A stretch of DNA of 8,771 nucleotides from an uncultured Pelosinus sp. (GTDB taxonomy: Bacteria > Bacillota > Negativicutes > Sporomusales > Acetonemataceae). The notes beneath the pieces are model-generated. The model was not told where the DNA came from. It made no database searches and saw only the letters and a program-made list of their open reading frames with translations. Position 1 is the first letter of the stretch, and every line of letters begins with the position of its first letter. Location: the NCBI GenBank assembly GCA_900542835.1, contig UQPB01000077.1, positions 1-8,771 on the forward strand, given 5' to 3'. Position numbers and translations under genes: made by a program. Below, piece after piece: positions 1 through 5,113 of the stretch.

Positions 1-21
1 GGATCGGGCCTAGATTTTTTG

Positions 22-49
22 GGTACTTTTTGATCATGCAAAAAGTACC
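22..49. repeat. Inverted repeat / hairpin in upstream noncoding DNA
   Basis: An 11-bp perfect inverted repeat, GGTACTTTTTG and CAAAAAGTACC, flanks a six-base loop ATCATG. No T-run follows on either strand, so it does not look like a classical intrinsic terminator. The A/T-tract arms with a GGTAC tip resemble the intergenic palindromes that occur in many copies in some genomes; that resemblance is from memory and the copy number cannot be seen here. It may be part of a longer element running to about 120. Confidence 0.5.
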
Positions 50-104
50 AAGCAGTTCTGCTTTGGCTAAAAGCGGCCATTGCTCCACAGCAGGGCATCA
101 CTTT

Positions 105-120
105 GCTTACTTTTGTAAGC
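105..120. repeat. Short hairpin GCTTAC-TTTT-GTAAGC
   Basis: A six-bp perfect stem with a TTTT loop lies in the same noncoding stretch as the hairpin at 22-49. Its role is unknown. It may be the second palindrome of a composite repeat. The rest of bases 1-260 shows no open frame with a ribosome site on either strand, and I see no RNA gene there. Confidence 0.35.
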
Positions 121-261
121 GATTGCTCTGGGTCTGCCATGGGGAATTGCAGCCATAGGGGAATCTGCCGCCGCAGCCGCTCCGGGCAATAACGGAGTAG
201 ATTGTTGCGCTGATGTCTGCTGCAACTTTTACGTTAGCAAAAATAGCGGGCGGCAGGATTT

Positions 262-291
262 TTGTTGAATTGGCGAGAAATGCCATATATT
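262..291 (+). promoter_or_regulatory. Possible sigma-A promoter for the c-di-GMP operon
   Basis: A -10-like TATATT at 286-291 is preceded by TTGTTG at 262-267 (18-base spacer) or TTGAAT at 265-270 (15-base spacer). Transcription would begin near 298. That would put the upstream in-frame TTG at 290 outside the message and favour the ATG at 344. The -35 match is modest and the call rests on sequence similarity alone. Confidence 0.35.
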
Positions 292-343
292 GCCGACAGT
301 GTCATTGATGAACTGGATTCAGGCGGATAGGCGGGCAGGCTTC

Positions 344-1333
344 ATGAAGCTATTGATTGTTGACGACGACAATTTTATCAGGGTTGTTCTTTCAGCCATG
401 GTCAAAAACTGGGGGTATGATGTCGCCGTTGCCGCGGGGGCGGCTGAAGCCTGGCAATTGCTGACGGCAGTTGAAGAGCCGGTTATCGTGCTGATGGACT
501 GGGTTATGCCGGACATGGACGGTATTGAACTTTGCCAAAAGGTTAAACAGGCAAAACCGGAGGGCGCGACCTATGTAATCATGCTGACGGCAAAAGACGG
601 CATTGAGGACATGGTAGCCGGCTTTAGGGCCGGCGCGGATGATTTTTTACGCAAGCCTGTGGACGAGAGAGAACTGGGCAGCCGCCTGGCGGTCGGCAGC
701 CGCATTCTGCGCTATCAGCATACGCTGGTGCAGCGCAATGCCGAGCTGCAGAATGCTAAACAAATGCTGGAGATTATGATGGGCGATTTGCGGGCGGCAA
801 ATGCCAAGCTACGAATGCTGTCGCTGAGCGATGGTCTGACCGGTCTGGCCAACCGGCGCAGTCTGGAAGAGTTTTTAGATAAAGAATGGAGGTTCTCACT
901 GCGCGAGAACCTCCCCCTGACCCTGCTTATGCTCGATGTAGACTGGTTTAAGCTGTATAATGACACTTATGGTCATCAGGCCGGCGATATCTGCCTGCAG
1001 CGCCTGGCCAGCGTGCTGACCAAAGCGGTTGAGCGCAGCGGCGACCTGGCTGCCCGCTATGGCGGCGAAGAGTTTATCGTTGTGCTGCGGAAAACCGATC
1101 AACAAGGCGGCCAGACGCTGGCGGAGCAAATTCGCCGGGCGATTGAAAGTCTTTGTATTGAACATGCCGCGTCAAATACGGCCCCGTTTGTAACAATCAG
1201 TCTGGGGATTGCAACGCTGATCCCCAGACCGGGAAAAACTTATCGCCAATTAATTGACGCGGCGGACCGGGCGCTCTATCAGGCGAAGGAAAACGGCAGA
1301 AACTGCTGGGCCTGCGTCACGCTGCAACAATAG
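344..1333 (+). CDS. Response-regulator diguanylate cyclase (REC-GGDEF)
   Basis: This predicted cytoplasmic enzyme of 329 residues condenses two GTP into c-di-GMP under control of an N-terminal receiver domain, in the PleD/WspR style. The receiver (residues 1-120) has the acidic cluster D7-D8-D9, the phosphoacceptor D52 in an MDWVMPDMDG context, T82 and K104. A likely coiled-coil linker (about 122-158) leads to the GGDEF domain, which opens with DGLTGLANRR. The active-site signature is GGEEF at 240-244. An intact RxxD inhibitory site (R231-D234) sits exactly five residues before it, so product feedback is expected. The frame stays open back to a TTG at 290, but the ATG at 344 begins directly at the usual receiver start MKLLIVDDD; its ribosome site is weak (GGGCAGG). 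A gap of 24 bases separates it from the HD-GYP gene. No partner histidine kinase lies in the window. Confidence 0.93.
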   Translation: MKLLIVDDDNFIRVVLSAMVKNWGYDVAVAAGAAEAWQLLTAVEEPVIVLMDWVMPDMDGIELCQKVKQAKPEGATYVIMLTAKDGIEDMVAGFRAGADDFLRKPVDERELGSRLAVGSRILRYQHTLVQRNAELQNAKQMLEIMMGDLRAANAKLRMLSLSDGLTGLANRRSLEEFLDKEWRFSLRENLPLTLLMLDVDWFKLYNDTYGHQAGDICLQRLASVLTKAVERSGDLAARYGGEEFIVVLRKTDQQGGQTLAEQIRRAIESLCIEHAASNTAPFVTISLGIATLIPRPGKTYRQLIDAADRALYQAKENGRNCWACVTLQQ

Positions 1334-1357
1334 CCAGCGTCCTGAAAGGAGAAGATA

Positions 1358-2617
1358 ATGTCGGGAGAAATGCAGATTCCGTTGCTGCAATTAGTTGCGT
1401 CAATTTCAAATACAACCGATTTAATGAGTCCGTTATTGGCCGACCATCATAAGCGGGTTGCCTATATCGCTTTTAGCATTGCCCGCCAACTCGGCCTTCC
1501 TTATAAAGAGTGCAAAGCGATTCTGATGGCTGGCGCACTGCATGATCTGGGGGCCCTTTCACTTACAGAGAGAATCAACGCGCTGTCGTTTGAGGCCAGA
1601 GACCCCCACCGTCATGCGGAAAGCGGCTACCGGCTGCTAAAGCTGCTGCCGCCTTTTGCCGATATTGCCTCTATGATTCGCTATCACCATGTTGCCTGGA
1701 ATCATGGCGCCGGCAGCGAGCATGCCGGACTGCCTGTCTCTGAGCACAGTCACATTCTGCACCTGGCCGACCGGATTGCCGTTGTTATCAGCCGGCCCGA
1801 TGCCGGCAATGACCCGGCGGCTGCGGTTGTTGCCGCAATACGTCAGCTGTCCGGCCGCGAATTTATGCCGGCACATGTCGAGGCGTTCGCTGACCTGGCC
1901 GGCAGGGAATATTTTTGGCTTGATATCCGTTATCATCTAAATGCGCTTTTTTTACAGCAAATGGCCAACGATGAGACGATGGTATTTGATAATCAGGCCA
2001 TGATTGCCCTGGCGCAGTTTTTTGCCAGGCTGATTGACTTTCGCAGTCCGTTTACGGCAACGCATTCCAGTGGCGTGGCGGCCAGCGCGGCTGCCATTGC
2101 CGCGGAAATGGCCTTTTCCCAGCAAGAGTGCCTGACAATGGAAATTGCCGGCTGCCTGCATGATCTGGGCAAACTGGCGGTCCCTGCGGAAATTCTGGAA
2201 AAACCGGGCAGGCTGACCGTGCCTGAATGGCGGATTATCAAAGCCCATACCTATCATGGCTACCGGGCGCTGGAACCGATTGCCGCTATGCGGACCATTA
2301 ACGAGTGGGGCAGCTTTCACCACGAACGGCTGGATGGTAAAGGCTACCCCTTTCATCATGACCGGCGGCGTTTGTCGCTGGGATCCCGGATTATGGCGGT
2401 AGCCGACTTTTTTACCGCCACCACGGAAGACCGTCCCTATCGCAAAGGCATGAAAAGTGATGAGGTTTTAAGGCTGCTGAAACGGCTCTGTTTGGACGGC
2501 GCGCTGGATGCTCATGTCGTCAGTGTAGTGGAAAAGCGGTTTGCCGATATTAATTATCAGCGTATTGCTGCGCAGCAGACCTCCAGCGCCAGCTACCAAT
2601 TATTTGCCGGGCAGTAG
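1358..2617 (+). CDS. Tandem HD / HD-GYP c-di-GMP phosphodiesterase
   Basis: This soluble 419-residue protein has two HD-superfamily domains. The C-terminal one (about 215-400) is a canonical HD-GYP domain, the type that hydrolyses c-di-GMP at a metal centre. It shows H268-D269-LG-K272, then H321-H322-E323, and the full DGKGYP signature at 326-331. The N-terminal domain (about 28-160) keeps H62-D63 and a double histidine at 110-111, but has alanine where HDLGK has lysine (A66) and lacks DGxGYP after the double histidine. It is probably degenerate, serving as a regulatory or dimerisation module. The ATG is well supported by AAAGGAG at 1345-1351 with a six-base spacer. It follows the GGDEF gene by 24 bases, almost certainly in one operon, giving paired synthesis and breakdown of c-di-GMP. 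Its 3' end converges with the small minus-strand gene, 14 bases away. Function of the first domain is inference. Confidence 0.92.
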   Translation: MSGEMQIPLLQLVASISNTTDLMSPLLADHHKRVAYIAFSIARQLGLPYKECKAILMAGALHDLGALSLTERINALSFEARDPHRHAESGYRLLKLLPPFADIASMIRYHHVAWNHGAGSEHAGLPVSEHSHILHLADRIAVVISRPDAGNDPAAAVVAAIRQLSGREFMPAHVEAFADLAGREYFWLDIRYHLNALFLQQMANDETMVFDNQAMIALAQFFARLIDFRSPFTATHSSGVAASAAAIAAEMAFSQQECLTMEIAGCLHDLGKLAVPAEILEKPGRLTVPEWRIIKAHTYHGYRALEPIAAMRTINEWGSFHHERLDGKGYPFHHDRRRLSLGSRIMAVADFFTATTEDRPYRKGMKSDEVLRLLKRLCLDGALDAHVVSVVEKRFADINYQRIAAQQTSSASYQLFAGQ

Positions 2618-2631
2618 CCGTCGGCTTCCTG

Positions 2632-2874
2632 TCAGCGGGGCAGGCAGGGCCGCGGCCAACAGGAGCCGGCCGGCCAGCAGGCGTAAGTTGGGGAACAGCC
2701 GTAGGGTCTGCAACTGCTGCGTGGCCAGCAATAGCGCCGTGGCCAGCAAATTGCCGCTATGCCGATAAAAATACCTGCCAGCGGCAGGCAGCGATCATCG
2801 CTGAGCCGGATATCCTCATCCCGCCATTCGATAATCTCGGGCTGTTCCCGTTGATCGCTTTCGCGTGGGGGCAT
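2632..2874 (-). CDS. Small Cys-x-Pro repeat protein, function unknown
   Basis: I do not recognise this 80-residue protein. An acidic, hydrophilic N-terminus (1-28) is followed by a short hydrophobic stretch (about 30-43, too short for a sure membrane helix) and a basic tail of tandem five- to six-residue units. All eight cysteines (29, 43, 49, 55, 60, 66, 72, 77) are followed by any residue and then proline: CLP, CWP, CWP, CRP, CSP, CWP, CWP, CLP. The start is well supported: AAAGGAG (minus strand, 2889-2883) lies eight bases before the ATG. It is convergent with the HD-GYP gene and downstream of terC beyond a strong hairpin. Small Cys-rich proteins of this shape are often spore-coat or envelope components, or peptide precursors. 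No peptide-modifying enzyme is nearby, so I lean weakly to a coat or envelope role. That it is a real gene rests on its ribosome site and the regular repeat. Confidence 0.7.
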   Translation of the reverse strand: MPPRESDQREQPEIIEWRDEDIRLSDDRCLPLAGIFIGIAAICWPRRYCWPRSSCRPYGCSPTYACWPAGSCWPRPCLPR

Positions 2875-2882
2875 GCAAATCG

Positions 2883-2889
2883 CTCCTTT
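2883..2889 (-). promoter_or_regulatory. Ribosome binding site of the Cys-x-Pro protein
   Basis: On the minus strand AAAGGAG ends eight bases before the ATG at 2874, an optimal spacing. This is the main reason to accept the small frame as a gene. Its AAGGAG core is complementary to CTCCTT in the loop of the upstream hairpin (minus strand 2928-2923), so it could be masked. Confidence 0.7.
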
Positions 2890-2906
2890 TTTGGCAATTT
2901 CTTAAG

Positions 2907-2947
2907 AAAGCGCCGGCTAAGCAAGGAGGCTGCTTAGCCGGCGCTTT
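2907..2947. terminator. Perfect 17-bp hairpin, probable terC terminator
   Basis: The arms 2907-2923 and 2931-2947 are perfectly complementary (GC-rich core GCGCCGGCTAAGC) around a seven-base loop. T-runs follow on both strands: CTTTCTT on the minus strand and CTTTT on the plus strand. It lies about 140 bases past the terC stop and 33 bases before the small minus-strand gene. It can therefore end terC transcription, act bidirectionally, or serve as a 5' structural element of the small gene's message. The minus-strand loop reads as an anti-Shine-Dalgarno (CCTCCTT) and the plus-strand loop as AAGGAGG. The remaining bases between terC and the small gene (2948-3088) hold only short weak hairpins and a possible promoter. 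Confidence 0.65.
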
Positions 2948-2948
2948 T

Positions 2949-2983
2949 CTGATACATAATATGTTGCGAAATGCCAAGAGGTG
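2949..2983 (-). promoter_or_regulatory. Possible promoter for the Cys-x-Pro protein
   Basis: Two overlapping readings exist on the minus strand. One is sigma-A-like: TTGGCA (2977-2972), 17 bases, TATCAG (2954-2949). The other resembles the late mother-cell sigma-K form: ACC (2982-2980), 16 bases, then CATATTATG (2963-2955), against the consensus AC followed by CATAnnnTA. Either would start transcription at the foot of the hairpin at 2947. Both matches are partial, and the sigma-K reading is only attractive because the gene resembles a coat protein. Confidence 0.3.
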
Positions 2984-3088
2984 TTTGTCTTATCAAAAAC
3001 AACAGGAGCTGCACTAAGGACAGGCGGCGGGCCACAGCCCTGTTTAGCGGCTGGCGCTAACCTGCCGGTTCGCTGGGCGCATAGCAAA

Positions 3089-3784
3089 TCAGCTTTCGCA
3101 GCGGGAGTGGGGCAGCTTGCCGCCAGCCGGCAGCCGCTTTTTGTAGGCTGCTGTCCCAAGAATAATGCCGATGATCACAATTGTCAGGAGCCACTTCGCG
3201 TAGGACGCGGTCAGCCATGGTGCCAGCAGCGGTTCACTGACGGCCATTTTAGCGGCCGTCCAGCCAAGAATGACAGCACCGAGATCAATGATTGCCGGAA
3301 ACCGGTCGACTAATTTTATTACCAGAGCGCTGCTGAACACAACGATGGGAATGCTGATTGTCAGTCCCAGAACAACGAGCATAAAGTTCCCCTGGGCCGC
3401 CCCGGCCACTCCCAGGACGTTGTCCAGGCCCATACAGGCGTCGGCAATAATAATGGTTTTAACAGCGCCCAACAAATTGCTTTTGGCGGCGACGGTTGTC
3501 GCTGTCTTCTCGTTCTTGTCGGTCAGGAGCTTAATGCCGATATAGATGAGCATCAAACTGCCAGCCAGCAGCAACCCGGGTACTTTCAGCAGCCAGACGA
3601 CAAATACGGTAGCGCAGATGCGAATGGCGACAGCGCCAAAGGTGCCCAGCAAAATCGCCTTTTTTTGTTGCGTCTTTGGCAGGTTTCTAGCGGCCAGGCC
3701 GATAACGATCGCGTTATCACCCGCTAGTACGATATCAATAACAACGATAGCAAATACAGCAGACCAAAGTTCGAGAGAAAGCAC
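3089..3784 (-). CDS. TerC-family integral membrane protein (probable metal exporter)
   Basis: This polytopic inner-membrane protein of 231 residues belongs to the TerC family (YjbE-like). Bacterial members, such as Bacillus YceF/YkoY and Alx, are implicated in Mn2+ export; that role is transferred from the family, not proven here. The family's two inverted signature segments are clear: D17 with AGDN (D23-N24) in the first helix, and ADACMGLDN (D115, D121, N122) in the second half, supplying conserved acidic and amide residues within the membrane. I count about seven hydrophobic helices and a charged cytoplasmic loop (TDKNEKT). The start is GTG at 3784, set by AAAGGAG at 3800-3794 with a nine-base spacer and matching the usual family N-terminus. 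The frame stays open a further 125 codons upstream, but that stretch is a structured leader with its own promoter. It is transcribed alone, divergent from the TPR gene. Confidence 0.9.
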   Translation of the reverse strand: MLSLELWSAVFAIVVIDIVLAGDNAIVIGLAARNLPKTQQKKAILLGTFGAVAIRICATVFVVWLLKVPGLLLAGSLMLIYIGIKLLTDKNEKTATTVAAKSNLLGAVKTIIIADACMGLDNVLGVAGAAQGNFMLVVLGLTISIPIVVFSSALVIKLVDRFPAIIDLGAVILGWTAAKMAVSEPLLAPWLTASYAKWLLTIVIIGIILGTAAYKKRLPAGGKLPHSRCES

Positions 3785-3793
3785 GGAAAGCCA

Positions 3794-3800
3794 CTCCTTT
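3794..3800 (-). promoter_or_regulatory. Ribosome binding site deciding the terC start
   Basis: AAAGGAG on the minus strand lies nine bases before GTG at 3784. It fixes this codon as the start, although the frame is open far upstream. It sits just beyond the last leader hairpin (3823-3808), so leader folding could affect its access. Confidence 0.75.
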
Positions 3801-3807
3801 CGAATTT

Positions 3808-3890
3808 GGCAATGATGATTGCCGCGTTGCGGTTTTGCCTTGCGGCAAGGCTGGCAGCAAGCATGTTTGCCAAACATGGACCGGCAACGC
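3808..3890 (-). promoter_or_regulatory. Structured 5' leader of terC, candidate cis-regulatory RNA
   Basis: The minus-strand leader folds by eye into a closed multi-stem element. P1 pairs GCGTTGC (3890-3884) with GCAACGC (3830-3824) and continues, past one bulged C (3883), as GGT (3882-3880) with ACC (3833-3831): ten pairs in all. Inside P1 are P2, CATGTTT/AAACATG (3878-3872 with 3868-3862), and P3, GCCTTG/CAAGGC (3851-3846 with 3842-3837). Outside, P4 pairs GGCAAT with ATTGCC (3823-3818 with 3813-3808) just before the ribosome site. No T-run follows P4, so control would be translational rather than by termination. terC relatives are often under the yybP-ykoY Mn2+ riboswitch, but I do not see its conserved GGGGAGTA loop. 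This is therefore a different element or only a stable leader. Confidence 0.5.
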
Positions 3891-3917
3891 GAGGTTGTCA
3901 GTAAACTCCATACCTTG

Positions 3918-3946
3918 ATGATACTGCTGCCGGTGCGGGGAGTCAA
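3918..3946 (-). promoter_or_regulatory. Sigma-A promoter of terC
   Basis: On the minus strand TTGACT (3946-3941) and TATCAT (3923-3918) are separated by exactly 17 bases, each a five-of-six consensus match. Transcription should start near 3911, giving a leader of about 125 bases before the GTG at 3784. Confidence 0.65.
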
Positions 3947-4073
3947 CCCTATTTCTGGCCTGTAAAGCAGTGAAAAGCGGCGGCGGGGCGGCTGCAGGAA
4001 AAAGGTGTAACCGGTGTCGAAGAATACAATTAACGACTGATGGATCCATGCGGCGGATTTGCCGCTGCTATCC

Positions 4074-4081
4074 AAAGGAGG
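4074..4081 (+). promoter_or_regulatory. Ribosome binding site deciding the TPR gene start
   Basis: AAAGGAGG, a near-perfect anti-16S match, ends seven bases before GTG at 4089. It selects that codon over the in-frame TTG at 4059, which would place this site inside the coding region. Upstream, bases 3947-4073 show only a weak -10-like TACAAT (4025-4030) without a convincing -35. Confidence 0.8.
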
Positions 4082-4088
4082 CAGGCCA

Positions 4089-5030
4089 GTGGAACCTGTG
4101 CGAAAGCCTTTGCCGGCCGGCGGCAGGAGACTGCTCCTGCTTCTGGCTGTGCTGTTCATAATGACTGCCGGCGCGCTTGTTTGGCGGCAGTCTTTTTATC
4201 CTTCCCCGCAGCCGCCGGTTACGGCGACGGAGTTTGACGCCCGTATGCTGGCCACCGGCGGTGAGGCGTTTGTTCAACTGCCGGCGCCGAGTCCAAATCG
4301 CAAGCTGACGGAGGCGCAGGAGGCCCTGACCGGCCGCCGCCCGCTCAGGGCGTTAAGCCTGGCGGCGGAGATGCTGGCAGCCGACCCCGGCAATGCCGAC
4401 GCACTGATCATTCGCGTTCGCGCCTATTTTCTTAACAATGAAATGGAGCAAGCGGCTAAAGCAATTGCGGAAGTGCTCAAGGTGCATCCCGATTTGCCGG
4501 AGGCCTATCTCTACCGGGGGCATCTGTTTAAAGCCCGTAAGCTGTACGCGGAGGCGGCCGCGGACTATAGCCGGGCAATCAGCCTGAATCCCGCATGGGC
4601 GGCCGCTTACTATCATCGCGGCGATGTGAGCCTGCTTACCGGCAAGCTGGATGCGGCCCGTGACGACTTTACTGCGGCAATTGACAGACAGCGCGGTTCT
4701 GTCAGGCCTCTCCCCACGCCTTATTTTAAACGCGGCCGCATTCTATATCTGCAGCGGGAGCATAAGGCGGCAATAAAGGATCTCAGCCGGGCTGTCGAAC
4801 TGGCGCCGTCCATGTACGAGGCTTATCTGTACCGCGCCAATGCTTTGGCTGCGCTCGGCCGGTTTGAGACGGCGATTCATGACTATGACACCGTGCTGAA
4901 ACTGAAGCCGGATACCGCGCTGGCCTATTACGGCCGGGCGCTTGTCTGGCGGGAAAAGGGTGACGCGCAAAAGGCCGCGGCCGATTTCCTGCAGGCGGAG
5001 AAATTGGGGGTTAAGCGGCCGCGGAAATGA
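4089..5030 (+). CDS. Membrane-anchored tetratricopeptide-repeat protein
   Basis: This 313-residue protein has a short basic N-terminus (R5, K6, R13, R14) and one hydrophobic helix at about 15-32, with no obvious cleavage or lipobox site. It is probably a signal anchor placing the rest outside the membrane. From about residue 75 to the end are some six TPR units of roughly 34 residues, with typical signatures such as AYLYRGHLFKARKLYAEAAADY and AYLYRANALAALGRFETAIHDY. TPR arrays bind other proteins; no catalytic motif is visible. A Pro/Ala-rich linker (about 37-68) joins anchor and repeats. The start is the GTG after AAAGGAGG at 4074-4081. It is divergent from terC and ends 83 bases before mutY, which it may be co-transcribed with. 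The partner is unknown, so no specific function is assigned. Confidence 0.85.
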   Translation: MEPVRKPLPAGGRRLLLLLAVLFIMTAGALVWRQSFYPSPQPPVTATEFDARMLATGGEAFVQLPAPSPNRKLTEAQEALTGRRPLRALSLAAEMLAADPGNADALIIRVRAYFLNNEMEQAAKAIAEVLKVHPDLPEAYLYRGHLFKARKLYAEAAADYSRAISLNPAWAAAYYHRGDVSLLTGKLDAARDDFTAAIDRQRGSVRPLPTPYFKRGRILYLQREHKAAIKDLSRAVELAPSMYEAYLYRANALAALGRFETAIHDYDTVLKLKPDTALAYYGRALVWREKGDAQKAAADFLQAEKLGVKRPRK

Positions 5031-5113
5031 CATAGCAGGAATTTTTGCCTGTCAGGGGGAATAATAATCAAATTGACTGTTTGACCATAATTAAGGCATG
5101 AGGAATTATTGTA

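Noticed and set aside
280..330. Sixteen-codon ATG frame upstream of the diguanylate cyclase
   Set aside because: It overlaps the probable promoter and would not be wholly transcribed from it. The composition is unremarkable and there is no conservation evidence.
290..343. In-frame N-terminal extension of the diguanylate cyclase from TTG at 290 (or ATG at 308)
   Set aside because: There is no good ribosome site. The extension overlaps a likely -10 element, and receiver domains normally begin right at MKLLIVDDD.
1..343. c-di-GMP (GEMM) riboswitch before the GGDEF gene
   Set aside because: I looked because of the c-di-GMP genes, but the conserved GEMM core motifs are not visible.
2917..3159. 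Minus-strand 80-codon frame overlapping the terC 3' end
   Set aside because: It uses another frame within terC, starts at TTG without a ribosome site and runs through the hairpin.
2981..3313. Plus-strand 110-codon frame antisense to terC
   Set aside because: It is mostly a shadow of the terC coding strand, with no ribosome site or recognisable domain.
3785..3911. Call of a yybP-ykoY (Mn2+) riboswitch before terC
   Set aside because: The expected conserved GGGGAGTA loop was not found by eye, so only a generic structured leader is claimed.
3895..3924. Plus-strand promoter TTGTCA / TGATAC for the TPR gene
   Set aside because: It overlaps the better terC promoter on the other strand, has a poor -10, and would leave a leader of over 150 bases. 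I cannot choose a TPR promoter with confidence.
3785..4159. Long in-frame upstream extension of terC
   Set aside because: The extra 125 codons precede the usual TerC N-terminus, cross a good promoter and strong hairpins, and encode low-complexity Ser/Arg/Pro sequence. The ribosome site at 3794-3800 marks the real start.
5064..5110. Promoter or operator before mutY (repeated TTGAC at 5073 and 5081)
   Set aside because: Neither TTGAC copy has a convincing -10 at 16-18 bases. The direct repeat is too short to call an operator.
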